NCBI GenBank assembly: GCA_031555145.1
Contig: JAVBUR010000010.1
Coordinates: 1-45,085, forward strand
DNA: 45,085 nucleotides
From: JAJDIA01 sp031555145
Lineage (GTDB): Bacteria; Bacteroidota; Bacteroidia; Bacteroidales; Tannerellaceae
Direction of reading: 5' to 3'
How positions within the stretch are numbered: the first letter of the stretch is position 1; each line of letters opens with the position of its first letter. The notes below the pieces were generated by a model, which searched no databases, had not been told where the DNA came from, and worked only from the letters and a program-made list of their open reading frames with translations. Made by a program: the position numbers and the translations under genes. Of the stretch, positions 25,480 to 33,741 are shown in pieces.

Positions 25480-27279
25480 TTATCGGATAGCGCCTGTTTC
25501 CACCACTGTATATTTATCCCCTTCATTGGCCAGTTCTACTGCTTCCAGGCGGATGTAGCGGGCTTGTACGGCTTTGTCGAACGTTACGTCCTGGCGGATC
25601 GGGTTGTTCTTGATGTTGTTGAAGATGCCGTTGGTCACTACCTGCTTCCATTGGCTGCTGTCGTTGCTCACATAACAGTTGTAGCGAGCGATGTTGGGTG
25701 CAGCCACATTGTTTACCGGGATGTAATAGAATCCTTTGACTGAAGCCGTTTCACCCAGATCCATGAGGATACTTTCCTTTTTATCTTTGGTAGTGAACTT
25801 AGCTGCCTTTTGGTCGTCCCCAGCCTGGAGAAACTCTTCCGGGGTAAAGTATAGTTCGATGTTGTTCAGCAGCGGACAGGCCAGGGATTCGAGGATATTG
25901 ACGCGCAGTTTGGCAGAGGTTACGGTCGGGAAACGCACCAGTCGCTTGTAGCCGATCGTTGTCTCTTCGGCGGCTTGTTTCCAGGCGTTGTCCGAGCTGT
26001 CCCAGTATTCGACGTTAAAGCGGGCTACCCGTTGTCCGAGCGCGATGTATTCTTGTAACCAGATGCAGTTGAATGCTTTTTCTTCCTTCAGGTCGATCTC
26101 CAGAGTGGCCGTAGTTACGTTGTCGTCGGTACACCAGTAGGTGTCATAGTTTCCATCCAGTAGGTTGGAAGCGGCATAAGCCGCAGCATTTCCACGGGTG
26201 GTACTGGCGGTTGCGGTAGTCCCTGCCAGCAGGTTGGTCCGAAACGATTCATCAATCACCCGGCGGAGTTCCATCAGGCGGGTAGAGTCGTTCGGGTGGA
26301 TACGCCCACGGCGATCGGGAGGTACATTCAGCAACATGTTAGAGTTACGACCTACCGATGTATAATAGATACCTACCAGTTTTTGGAGAGATTTTACCCG
26401 GTCGTCGGTTGATGGGCTGTAGAACCAACCTGGACGGATCGAGGTGTTCGTTTCACCCGGCACCCAGGCTTTACCATCGGGCTGGCCGGTATTCAGTATT
26501 TTGGGGTTGGGTGCATCCCGACCCGGGCCAAATCCGGCGGTATCCAGGCGTGACCAGTTAGTGGCGCCTACGTGGCCGGCTTCATTGCCTACCCAGCGGC
26601 AACCGGGACCTATATCACTGAAGATGATGGCTTGGGGCTGGTTGTTGAAAACCGTCTGATGGAACAGCGGCCAGTCGTATACCTGCCTTTTGCCTCCTTC
26701 GCCCTCGCCGTTGGCACCGTCAAACCATTGTTCGAATACTTCGCCATAGCTGGATAATACTTCAGTCAGCGTGTTGGCAAAAACCTGGTTGTAGGCTGGT
26801 GTGCCATAATCCGGATGATTCTGATCCCAGGGCGAGAGGTAGACGCCGAATTTCAAGCCATATTCCTTACAAGCATCCGACAGTTCGCGCAGCAAGTCGC
26901 CTTTGCCGTCTTTCCAAAGGCTTTCCCGGACGGTGTGTGTGCTGTACTGGCTTGGCCACAGGCAGAAGCCATCGTGGTGTTTGGCCGTGATGATAATCCC
27001 TTTCATCCCGGCAGCCTTGGCAGTAGCTGCCCACTGGCGGCAATCCAGGTCGGTGGGGTTGAATACCTTCGGGTCTTCTTTTCCATCGCCCCATTCCACG
27101 TCGGTAAACGTATTGGGTCCGAAGTGGACAAACATATAATACTCAAGATGCTGCCAGGCTAACTGATCAGCCGTGGGAAGCGGCCCGTAGCTTTTAGGCG
27201 CTTCCACTTGTGTGCCACAGGATGCAAGCAAACCTGCGATAGCCAATGCCATACAGGCTTGTTGGAATTTGTGTTTCAT
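25480..27279 (-). CDS. GH29 alpha-L-fucosidase lipoprotein, full-length copy with C-terminal discoidin-like domains
   Basis: The 599-residue protein has a lipid attachment site at Cys21 (LLASC) and a GH29 barrel. His52 in FVHFGPNTF corresponds to the fucose-contacting His of the family; KHHDGFCLWPS follows near residue 100; Asp187 in EQWFDGANGEG is the nucleophile. A PGETNTSIRPGWFY segment probably carries the acid/base Glu. After residue 345 comes an F5/8 type C (discoidin, CBM32-like) domain, and after about 480 a further beta-rich domain running to the end. It releases L-fucose from host or mucin-type glycans; linkage specificity is not readable. It converges on the sigma-factor gene with a 7-base gap and is a paralog of the next gene. 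Confidence 0.93.
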   Translation of the reverse strand: MKHKFQQACMALAIAGLLASCGTQVEAPKSYGPLPTADQLAWQHLEYYMFVHFGPNTFTDVEWGDGKEDPKVFNPTDLDCRQWAATAKAAGMKGIIITAKHHDGFCLWPSQYSTHTVRESLWKDGKGDLLRELSDACKEYGLKFGVYLSPWDQNHPDYGTPAYNQVFANTLTEVLSSYGEVFEQWFDGANGEGEGGKRQVYDWPLFHQTVFNNQPQAIIFSDIGPGCRWVGNEAGHVGATNWSRLDTAGFGPGRDAPNPKILNTGQPDGKAWVPGETNTSIRPGWFYSPSTDDRVKSLQKLVGIYYTSVGRNSNMLLNVPPDRRGRIHPNDSTRLMELRRVIDESFRTNLLAGTTATASTTRGNAAAYAASNLLDGNYDTYWCTDDNVTTATLEIDLKEEKAFNCIWLQEYIALGQRVARFNVEYWDSSDNAWKQAAEETTIGYKRLVRFPTVTSAKLRVNILESLACPLLNNIELYFTPEEFLQAGDDQKAAKFTTKDKKESILMDLGETASVKGFYYIPVNNVAAPNIARYNCYVSNDSSQWKQVVTNGIFNNIKNNPIRQDVTFDKAVQARYIRLEAVELANEGDKYTVVETGAIR

Positions 27280-27310
27280 GTCTCTATGATATTAAGTGAT
27301 GTTTTACTAG

Positions 27311-27337
27311 TAACGGATAAAAATACAAATGTACTCA
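27311..27337 (-). promoter_or_regulatory. Candidate ECF sigma promoter of the full-length GH29 gene (TGAGTA-N16-CGTTA)
   Basis: On the minus strand TGAGTA (27337-27332) is followed by exactly 16 bases and CGTTA (27315-27311), ending 31 bases before the ATG. The layout resembles -35/-10 boxes of ECF promoters, and the same pair with identical spacing precedes the second GH29 gene and fecR. Confidence 0.7.
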
Positions 27338-27369
27338 TATCAGTGTGATTATTTGCTGCAAAAAAGGGA

Positions 27370-28836
27370 TTAATCATTTCCGGTTTGGATAAACTCCTCC
27401 GGGGTATGGTATAATTCAAGGTTGTTCAGTAGCGGACAAGCCAGGGATTCGCGGATGTTGATCCGCAGCTTGGCGGAAGATACGGTCGGAAAACGCACCA
27501 GTCGCTTGTAGCCGATCGTTGTTTCTTCAGCTATTTGTTTCCAGGTGTTGGCTGTACTGTCCCAGTATTCGATTGTAAAATGGGCAACCCGTTGTCCTAA
27601 CCGGATATACTCTTGTAGCAGCATACAGTTGAACGCTTTCTTTCCTTTCAGGTCGATCTCCAGGGTGGCGGAGGTTACAGGATCGTCGGTACACCAATAG
27701 GTGTCGTACTCCCCGTCCAGCAGGTTGGCGGCGGTATAAGCGGTATTTCGACGGGTGGTACTGGCATTGACTGTGGCGTTTGCCAGCAGGTTTGTTTGGA
27801 ATGATTCGTCGATTACCTGACGAAGTTCCATCAGGCGGGTGGAATCGTTCGGGTGGATACGCCCCCGGCGATCGGGTGGTACACTTAACAATAGGTTAGA
27901 GTTGCGCCCTACTGATGTATAGTAGATATTTACCAGTTGATGGATCGATTTCACCTGATCATCAGTTGACGGACTGTAGAACCATCCCGGACGCGTCGAT
28001 GTGTCGGTTTCACCCGGCACCCAGGCTTCGCCGTTGGGTTGGCCAATGTTCAGGATTTTCTGACTGGGGACTCCCTGTCCCGGGGTGAAACCGGTGGTGT
28101 CTAATCGTGACCAGTTGGTGGCGCCTGCAAGACCGGCTTCATTGCCTATCCAGCGGCAGCCGGGACCAATGTCGCTGAAGATAATGGCATGGGGCTGGTT
28201 GCGGTGCACGGTTTCATTAAATAGGGCCCAGTCGTATACTTGCTTCTTGCCCTGTGCGCCTTCTCCGTTGGCTCCGTCAAACCACTGTTCAAACACCTCA
28301 CCATAATTTGTTAATACTTCCGTGAGAGTGTTCGCAAACACCTGGTTATAGGCCGGTGTGCCATAATCCGGATGGTTCTGGTCCCAGGGGGAAAGGTAGA
28401 CGCCGAATTTCAGGCCATATTCCTTACAGGCATCCGACAATTCGCGCAACAGGTCGCCTTTACCGTCTTTCCAGGGGCTCTCGCGGACAGTATGTGTGCT
28501 GTATTGGCTTGGCCATAGGCAGAAACCGTCGTGGTGTTTAGCGGTAATGATAATCCCTTTCATCCCGGCCGCTTTGGCCGTGGCAGCCCACTGGCGGCAA
28601 TCCAGATCAGTGGGGTTGAATACTTTCGGGTCTTCTTTCCCATCGCCCCATTCCACGTTGGTAAACGTATTGGGTCCGAAGCATACAAGCATATAATACT
28701 CGAGTTGTTGCCAGGCTAACTGATCAGCCGAGGGAAGTGAACCGTAGGGGGTAGGCGTTTCCACCTGTTTTCCACAGGATACAAACAAGCCTACGATAAC
28801 CAATGCCATGTAGGCATGTCGGAAATGGTCTTTCAT
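27370..28836 (-). CDS. GH29 alpha-L-fucosidase-like lipoprotein, shorter copy with His-to-Cys change
   Basis: The 488-residue protein is a close paralog of the full-length GH29 gene downstream, with most positions identical over the barrel and first discoidin domain. It has lipid Cys21 (FVSC), KHHDGFCLWPS and the nucleophile Asp187 in EQWFDGANGEG. Two differences stand out. Residue 52 is Cys (LVCFGPNTF) where the sister and the GH29 family have His. The protein stops right after HTPEEFIQTGND, so the sister's last 110 or so residues are missing. Activity may be altered or lost; a changed substrate preference is another option. The ATG at 28836 begins the lipoprotein signal; an upstream reading from 29085 would run through the promoter. 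Confidence 0.88.
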   Translation of the reverse strand: MKDHFRHAYMALVIVGLFVSCGKQVETPTPYGSLPSADQLAWQQLEYYMLVCFGPNTFTNVEWGDGKEDPKVFNPTDLDCRQWAATAKAAGMKGIIITAKHHDGFCLWPSQYSTHTVRESPWKDGKGDLLRELSDACKEYGLKFGVYLSPWDQNHPDYGTPAYNQVFANTLTEVLTNYGEVFEQWFDGANGEGAQGKKQVYDWALFNETVHRNQPHAIIFSDIGPGCRWIGNEAGLAGATNWSRLDTTGFTPGQGVPSQKILNIGQPNGEAWVPGETDTSTRPGWFYSPSTDDQVKSIHQLVNIYYTSVGRNSNLLLSVPPDRRGRIHPNDSTRLMELRQVIDESFQTNLLANATVNASTTRRNTAYTAANLLDGEYDTYWCTDDPVTSATLEIDLKGKKAFNCMLLQEYIRLGQRVAHFTIEYWDSTANTWKQIAEETTIGYKRLVRFPTVSSAKLRINIRESLACPLLNNLELYHTPEEFIQTGND

Positions 28837-28871
28837 GTTTTTCTTAAATTTTGGTAATGACTTTTTATTAA

Positions 28872-28898
28872 TAACGAACAAGGAGCCAACACTACTCA
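28872..28898 (-). promoter_or_regulatory. Candidate ECF sigma promoter of the shorter GH29 gene (TGAGTA-N16-CGTTA)
   Basis: On the minus strand TGAGTA (28898-28893), 16 bases, then CGTTA (28876-28872), 35 bases before the ATG at 28836. It shares the longer block GATATGAGTA with the other GH29 promoter, consistent with duplication of gene plus promoter. Confidence 0.7.
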
Positions 28899-29018
28899 TA
28901 TCAACAGAAAAATTATTGCAAAAGCGGATGCACCTCAAAAATGACATTTTCGCAAAAACTTTTAATTCCGGTAAAATCTGAAGAGATTCGGGTTGGCATG
29001 AAAAAAAACGTGTCGGTG

Positions 29019-29045
29019 TGAGTACTATTTTAGTGTCGTGCGTTA
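29019..29045 (+). promoter_or_regulatory. Candidate ECF sigma promoter of fecR-susC-susD (TGAGTA-N16-CGTTA)
   Basis: TGAGTA (29019-29024), 16 bases, CGTTA (29041-29045), 38 bases before the ATG at 29084. Spacing is identical to the two GH29 promoters although the spacer sequences differ, as expected for functional sigma contacts. Confidence 0.7.
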
Positions 29046-29083
29046 TAGTATAAATAGTGTATAGAAAAATGCAACATAATATC

Positions 29084-30058
29084 ATGGAGGATAATTCATC
29101 TAATCTAATTATTGGCTTTTTACAGGATACCCTTTCCGAAGGGGAGAAAGACCTGTTTTATACCTGGTTGGATGCGGATGTGGCCAATAAGGAATTGTTT
29201 TTTGAGATTAAAGCGGTGTATGATGCCAGCCGCTCTCAAGATATACCAATGGATATACAGGAAAGCTGGAAGCGTTTGCTGACAAAGCGGAAGCGTAGTC
29301 GACGATATGTCTCTTTGTGGCGCAAAGTGGCGTCGTATGCAGCCGTTGCTTTAGTGGCCGTAGCCTCCACTGCTCTCTATTTTAGGATGACAAAGGAAGT
29401 GCCTGCTGTAGTCGCTACCCAATATATTGGTGGCGACGGTCTGGAAGCCGATGTCGTGGTATTGCCTGATGGTACACGGGTTAGCTTGGGCTCCAAGACT
29501 AATTTTGTGTATAATTCTGATTATGGAAAGTCTGCCCGGCAGGTGTCGTTAGATGGGGAAGCCTATTTTGAAGTGGCCCGGCAGAAAGACAAGCCGTTTA
29601 TTGTGGAGATCAACGGGCAGAAAGTAGAAGCATTGGGAACCAAGTTCAATGTCATGGCCTATGCTACCGATTCTCTTTTTTCCACGACCTTGTTGGAGGG
29701 TGCTGTGCGATTGTTTACCGAAAATCATTCACAGCGAATCACGCTACAACCCGACCAGCAATTGGTGTATAACCGGAATACGGATAAAGTAGACGTCCGT
29801 CAGGTGGAGGCCTCGCAATTTACTGCCTGGACTACCGGTTATTATTATTTCCCCGAGCAACGCCTCGAATCGATCCTGTATCGCCTGAGTCATGTATTGG
29901 GAGTAGAATTTACTGTCCATTCGCCCCGGCTGAATAATACAGTCTTTACCGGTACCTTCTACCGAGGACAAAGTATCAAGAATATTATGGAAATCATCAA
30001 CCTGTCTATACCGATCCGGTATAAGATAGTCGATCATCATGTCACAATTTTTGATTAG
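29084..30058 (+). CDS. FecR-family anti-sigma factor (DUF4974 C-terminus)
   Basis: The 324-residue inner membrane regulator has a cytoplasmic N-terminal sigma-binding part, one membrane segment at about 82-100, a periplasmic FecR domain (LPDGTRVSLGSKTNF, VSLDGEAYFEVA, VEALGTKFNVMAY, TLLEGAVRL) and a C-terminal DUF4974 domain (LESILYRLSHVLGVEF, GTFYRGQSIKNIMEII). In this family, contact with the STN domain of a loaded TonB receptor relieves inhibition of the ECF sigma factor. The cognate sigma is probably the one at 24927; it is not adjacent because two inverted GH29 genes lie between. An in-frame ATG at 29069 is the main alternative start. Confidence 0.93.
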   Translation: MEDNSSNLIIGFLQDTLSEGEKDLFYTWLDADVANKELFFEIKAVYDASRSQDIPMDIQESWKRLLTKRKRSRRYVSLWRKVASYAAVALVAVASTALYFRMTKEVPAVVATQYIGGDGLEADVVVLPDGTRVSLGSKTNFVYNSDYGKSARQVSLDGEAYFEVARQKDKPFIVEINGQKVEALGTKFNVMAYATDSLFSTTLLEGAVRLFTENHSQRITLQPDQQLVYNRNTDKVDVRQVEASQFTAWTTGYYYFPEQRLESILYRLSHVLGVEFTVHSPRLNNTVFTGTFYRGQSIKNIMEIINLSIPIRYKIVDHHVTIFD

Positions 30059-30131
30059 AATAAACTTCACTCACCATGTAACACGAAAAACTACCTATCA
30101 TGAACAGCAGTTAAACTTAAGTCAATAAAAC

Positions 30132-30162
30132 AGAGAAGAGAAAACCTTGCCGGGTCTTCTCT
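30132..30162. repeat. Inverted repeat in the fecR-susC gap
   Basis: AGAGAAGA (30132-30139) and TCTTCTCT (30155-30162) form an 8-bp stem around a 15-base loop in the 175-base gap between fecR and susC. There is no T run, so it is unlikely to be a full terminator. It could modulate the relative level of susC through mRNA processing or attenuation. Confidence 0.3.
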
Positions 30163-30233
30163 TCCAAAGCGCGTTTTCAATTAAACCTCCATTGCCGTGG
30201 AGTAAGTGTTTAATCTTTAAAACATACAAATAT

Positions 30234-33200
30234 ATGAACTACAATCATATAGTCGCTTCTTATTTATGCAAAAGAACTATAAATATCATGAGACTAATAC
30301 TATTAATGCTGATTGCGGGCTTCTCGACAATTACTGCTTCGACGTATGCCCAACGAACCATGGTTACGATCTCTGTAAAAGGGGAACCTCTGGAAAAAGT
30401 CTTGCGACAGATTGAGAAAGACACCGAATTCCTGTTTTTCTACAATGTAGACGAGATCAATAAAAACGAAAAAGTATCGCTCGACCGGACAAACAGTGCG
30501 ATTACGGATGTACTGAACGATATCTCCAAACAAACCGGCCTTTCTTATTCCGTAAAAGACCGTCACATTGTGTTGACTACACATGCCGAACTGGCTTCTG
30601 TGCCTGTGACACAACAAGCTGGTAAAGGTGTTACCGGTGTGGTGATCGACAACCTGGGAGAAACCGTGATCGGTGCCAGTGTAATGATCAAAGGTACAAC
30701 CACCGGAAGCATTACCGATTTTGATGGTCGCTTTGCGCTGGAAAATGTAGCGCAGGGTCAGATCATCCAGATCTCCTATATCGGTTATCTGACGCAGGAA
30801 ATCAAATATACGGGCCAGTCCGTATTGCAGGTCAAACTGCTGGAAGACCTCCAGAAGCTGGACGAAGTGGTGGTGATCGGTTATGGTACGCAACGCAAGG
30901 CCAACCTCACCGGCGCCGTTACACAGGTAAGTGGCGAAGTGCTCGAAAGCCGTCCTATCGTGAACATCAGCCAGGGGCTTCAGGGTGTGATGCCGAACGT
31001 GAACATCGACCTGAAGGGTGGTGCTCCGGGACAGAAGACCTCGTTCAATATCCGTGGTAATAACTCACTGAACGGTGGTAATCCGTTGATCCTTGTCAAC
31101 AACGTGGAAATGGACCCCGACCTGGTGAACCCGGAAGATATCGAATCAATCTCTGTATTGAAAGATGCTGCTTCGGCTGCTATCTATGGTGCCCGTGCTG
31201 CCTATGGGGTGGTGTTGATCACCACCAAGAGCGGACGGAAAGAACAACGCCCGCAGGTGTCGTTCAGTGCCAACGGATACTGGCAGAGCCCGGCTAAGAA
31301 GATTGAGACACTCAACTCGATGGAATACCTCACCATGCTTGATCTGGCTTACCAGAACGGTGGTGGCGGTGGCCATTACTACAACCCCAAGGTGTATGAG
31401 TATGCAGAAAAATACTATAATGATCCGGTCAATAACAGCCCGGTATTCTTTGATGCCGATATTAATCCGAATAAGTATCAATATGCCGGTAACACCAACT
31501 GGTGGGACGAAGTATACAAAAGCTCCAGCTTTTCGCAGCAATACAATATGAGTGTGGTGGGTGGTAGCGAGAACTCCAGCTACTATGCTTCACTGGGTAT
31601 GAACGATGTAGATGGTATGACGAAGGTAGGTAACGATGTGTACAAGAAGATCAATGCCAACCTGAACCTCTCTACGGATGTGACGAAATGGATGACGGTT
31701 TCGGCTAAGATGATGTACAACTTCACCAAGGAACAACACCCCGACGGTGGTGTGTCGGAAGCAAACAGTACAGCGTACGCAGGTGTATCCGCTTATTCAG
31801 GTTATCTGAAGAATGACCTTTCGCCCTTGATGCCGGTGAAGCATCCGAATGGCGACTATGCCGGACAGGGTAACTATACCAACCCGGTCGCTATGCAGGA
31901 ACTGGGTGGTAATATGAATCAGAAACAGAATGACCTCTGGCTCACCGGCGCCCTGAAGATCACACCGATGGAAGGGCTGACGGTCAATGCCGACTATACC
32001 TTCAACTCGTATAACTCCGGACTGAAACGCCATGTACGCCGCTTTATGGACTATACGGCTGTACCGGGTACCGAACAACCGTATCCCTGGACAAAGACCA
32101 CCAGCGTGTCGATGAAGGATCTGGAAGACTACTACACTGCCTTTAACGCATTTGCCGAATATCAGAAGACTTTCAATACAGATCATAAGATCCGTGTGAT
32201 GGCCGGTTACAACCAGGAATACAAACACACAAAGAATTTCTATTCGGCCCGTCAGGACCTGATCGATAATGATAATCCTTCTATCAACCTGGCTACCGGT
32301 GAGAAATATACCAGCGGTGAAGAATCGCACTGGTCGATCAACGGTATGTTTATGCGTCTGAACTACGACTACCAGGGCAAGTACCTGTTCGAGATGAACG
32401 GCCGTTACGATGGTTCGTCCAAATTCCCGAAAGGCGACCGTTATGCCTTCTTCCCCTCTTTCTCACTGGGCTGGAGAATTTCTGAAGAAAGCTTCTGGGA
32501 ACCGATCAGAGACTTCTGGAGTGATATGAAGATCCGCGGATCGTATGGTTCGCTGGGTAACCAGATTACCACCAAAGCGTCTGATATTAATCAGTTGGAT
32601 AACTTCCCGTATCTACCCGTCTATGGGGTAAGTACCGCCATCAATTACCTGTTGGGCGGTGTGCGTCCGGTAGGTGTTTCTCCCTCAGGATTGGTTAGCT
32701 CCAACTTTACCTGGGAAACGGTTCGCCAGATTGACTTCGGTTTTGATGCGACCTTGTTGAATAACCGTCTGGGTGTGACATTCGATTGGTACAAACGTGA
32801 TACCAAAGATATGTTGATGACCGGCCAACCATTACCTGCCGTATTAGGAACATCCGTCCCTCGCGAAAATGCAGCCGATATGAGTACAAAAGGGTTTGAA
32901 CTCTCTATCGAATGGCGTGACAGACTGGAAAACGGCTTGTCATATTGGGTAAAAGGTGTACTGTCTGACTATCAGGCTGAGATCACCCGTTTCTCCAATC
33001 CGAAAAACATCCTGCACCAAAGTAATGTGTACTATGTAGGACAAAAGATCGGAGAGATCTGGGGATACTCGTCTAATGGCCTATTCCAGTCGGATGCCGA
33101 AGTGGCCAGCAGCCCATCGCAAAGCAAGATCTGGGGTGGTGACTGGAAAGCCGGTGATGTGAAATATGTAGACCTGGACGGCAATGGTGTGATCGATTAC

Positions 33201-33722
33201 GGTGATAATACGCTGGATAACCCGGGCGACAAGAAGATCATTGGTAACAATACACCGCGTTACAGCTATGGCTTTACCGGTGGTTTCGAATACAAAGGTT
33301 TCGACTTCCAGATGTTCTGGCAGGGTATAGGTAAACGTGACTATGCGTGTGATGGCGTACACTTCTGGGGCTTCACCAGCGAATGGGACGTCCCGGTTAA
33401 ATCTGCCCTCGACTACTGGACAGCAGAGAATACCGGAGCTTATTTTGCCCGTCCGAACTGGAACAATGGCGGTAACCGTCAAGTTTCAGACCGCTATATC
33501 CAGGATGCTTCCTATCTCCGTCTGAAGAACCTGACACTTGGCTATACATTGCCCAAAACGGTGCTTCAGCAGATCGGTATCCAGAAACTGAGAATATTCC
33601 TGGTGGGCGAGAACCTGTTTACCTTCACCAATATGATTGACTCGTTCGATCCGGAAACGTTGAACAATATGACGTATCCGATCTCACGGAAATATTCTGT
33701 AGGTTTTAATCTCACATTCTAA
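30234..33722 (+). CDS. SusC-like TonB-dependent transporter with STN signalling domain
   Basis: The 1162-residue outer membrane transporter has a signal peptide ending near STYAQ (residue 40), an STN (secretin/TonB N-terminal) domain at about 43-114, a carboxypeptidase-like domain at about 130-210 (GVVIDNLGETVIGASVMIKG), the SusC motif LDEVVVIGYGTQRK and plug, then a long barrel ending in Phe. The STN domain marks it as a transducer that signals to a FecR anti-sigma factor; fecR is directly upstream. With the SusD lipoprotein it should form the import complex for the glycan released by the fucosidases. The ATG at 30234 was chosen; an ATG at 30288 directly before the signal-peptide core is possible. 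Confidence 0.95.
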   Translation: MNYNHIVASYLCKRTINIMRLILLMLIAGFSTITASTYAQRTMVTISVKGEPLEKVLRQIEKDTEFLFFYNVDEINKNEKVSLDRTNSAITDVLNDISKQTGLSYSVKDRHIVLTTHAELASVPVTQQAGKGVTGVVIDNLGETVIGASVMIKGTTTGSITDFDGRFALENVAQGQIIQISYIGYLTQEIKYTGQSVLQVKLLEDLQKLDEVVVIGYGTQRKANLTGAVTQVSGEVLESRPIVNISQGLQGVMPNVNIDLKGGAPGQKTSFNIRGNNSLNGGNPLILVNNVEMDPDLVNPEDIESISVLKDAASAAIYGARAAYGVVLITTKSGRKEQRPQVSFSANGYWQSPAKKIETLNSMEYLTMLDLAYQNGGGGGHYYNPKVYEYAEKYYNDPVNNSPVFFDADINPNKYQYAGNTNWWDEVYKSSSFSQQYNMSVVGGSENSSYYASLGMNDVDGMTKVGNDVYKKINANLNLSTDVTKWMTVSAKMMYNFTKEQHPDGGVSEANSTAYAGVSAYSGYLKNDLSPLMPVKHPNGDYAGQGNYTNPVAMQELGGNMNQKQNDLWLTGALKITPMEGLTVNADYTFNSYNSGLKRHVRRFMDYTAVPGTEQPYPWTKTTSVSMKDLEDYYTAFNAFAEYQKTFNTDHKIRVMAGYNQEYKHTKNFYSARQDLIDNDNPSINLATGEKYTSGEESHWSINGMFMRLNYDYQGKYLFEMNGRYDGSSKFPKGDRYAFFPSFSLGWRISEESFWEPIRDFWSDMKIRGSYGSLGNQITTKASDINQLDNFPYLPVYGVSTAINYLLGGVRPVGVSPSGLVSSNFTWETVRQIDFGFDATLLNNRLGVTFDWYKRDTKDMLMTGQPLPAVLGTSVPRENAADMSTKGFELSIEWRDRLENGLSYWVKGVLSDYQAEITRFSNPKNILHQSNVYYVGQKIGEIWGYSSNGLFQSDAEVASSPSQSKIWGGDWKAGDVKYVDLDGNGVIDYGDNTLDNPGDKKIIGNNTPRYSYGFTGGFEYKGFDFQMFWQGIGKRDYACDGVHFWGFTSEWDVPVKSALDYWTAENTGAYFARPNWNNGGNRQVSDRYIQDASYLRLKNLTLGYTLPKTVLQQIGIQKLRIFLVGENLFTFTNMIDSFDPETLNNMTYPISRKYSVGFNLTF

Positions 33723-33741
33723 CACGTAAAATCTGTACGAT

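Noticed and set aside
27280..27369. Possible insertion-sequence scar between the two GH29 genes
   Set aside because: No terminal inverted repeats or target duplications are seen; the sequence is explained as the promoter region of the downstream copy.
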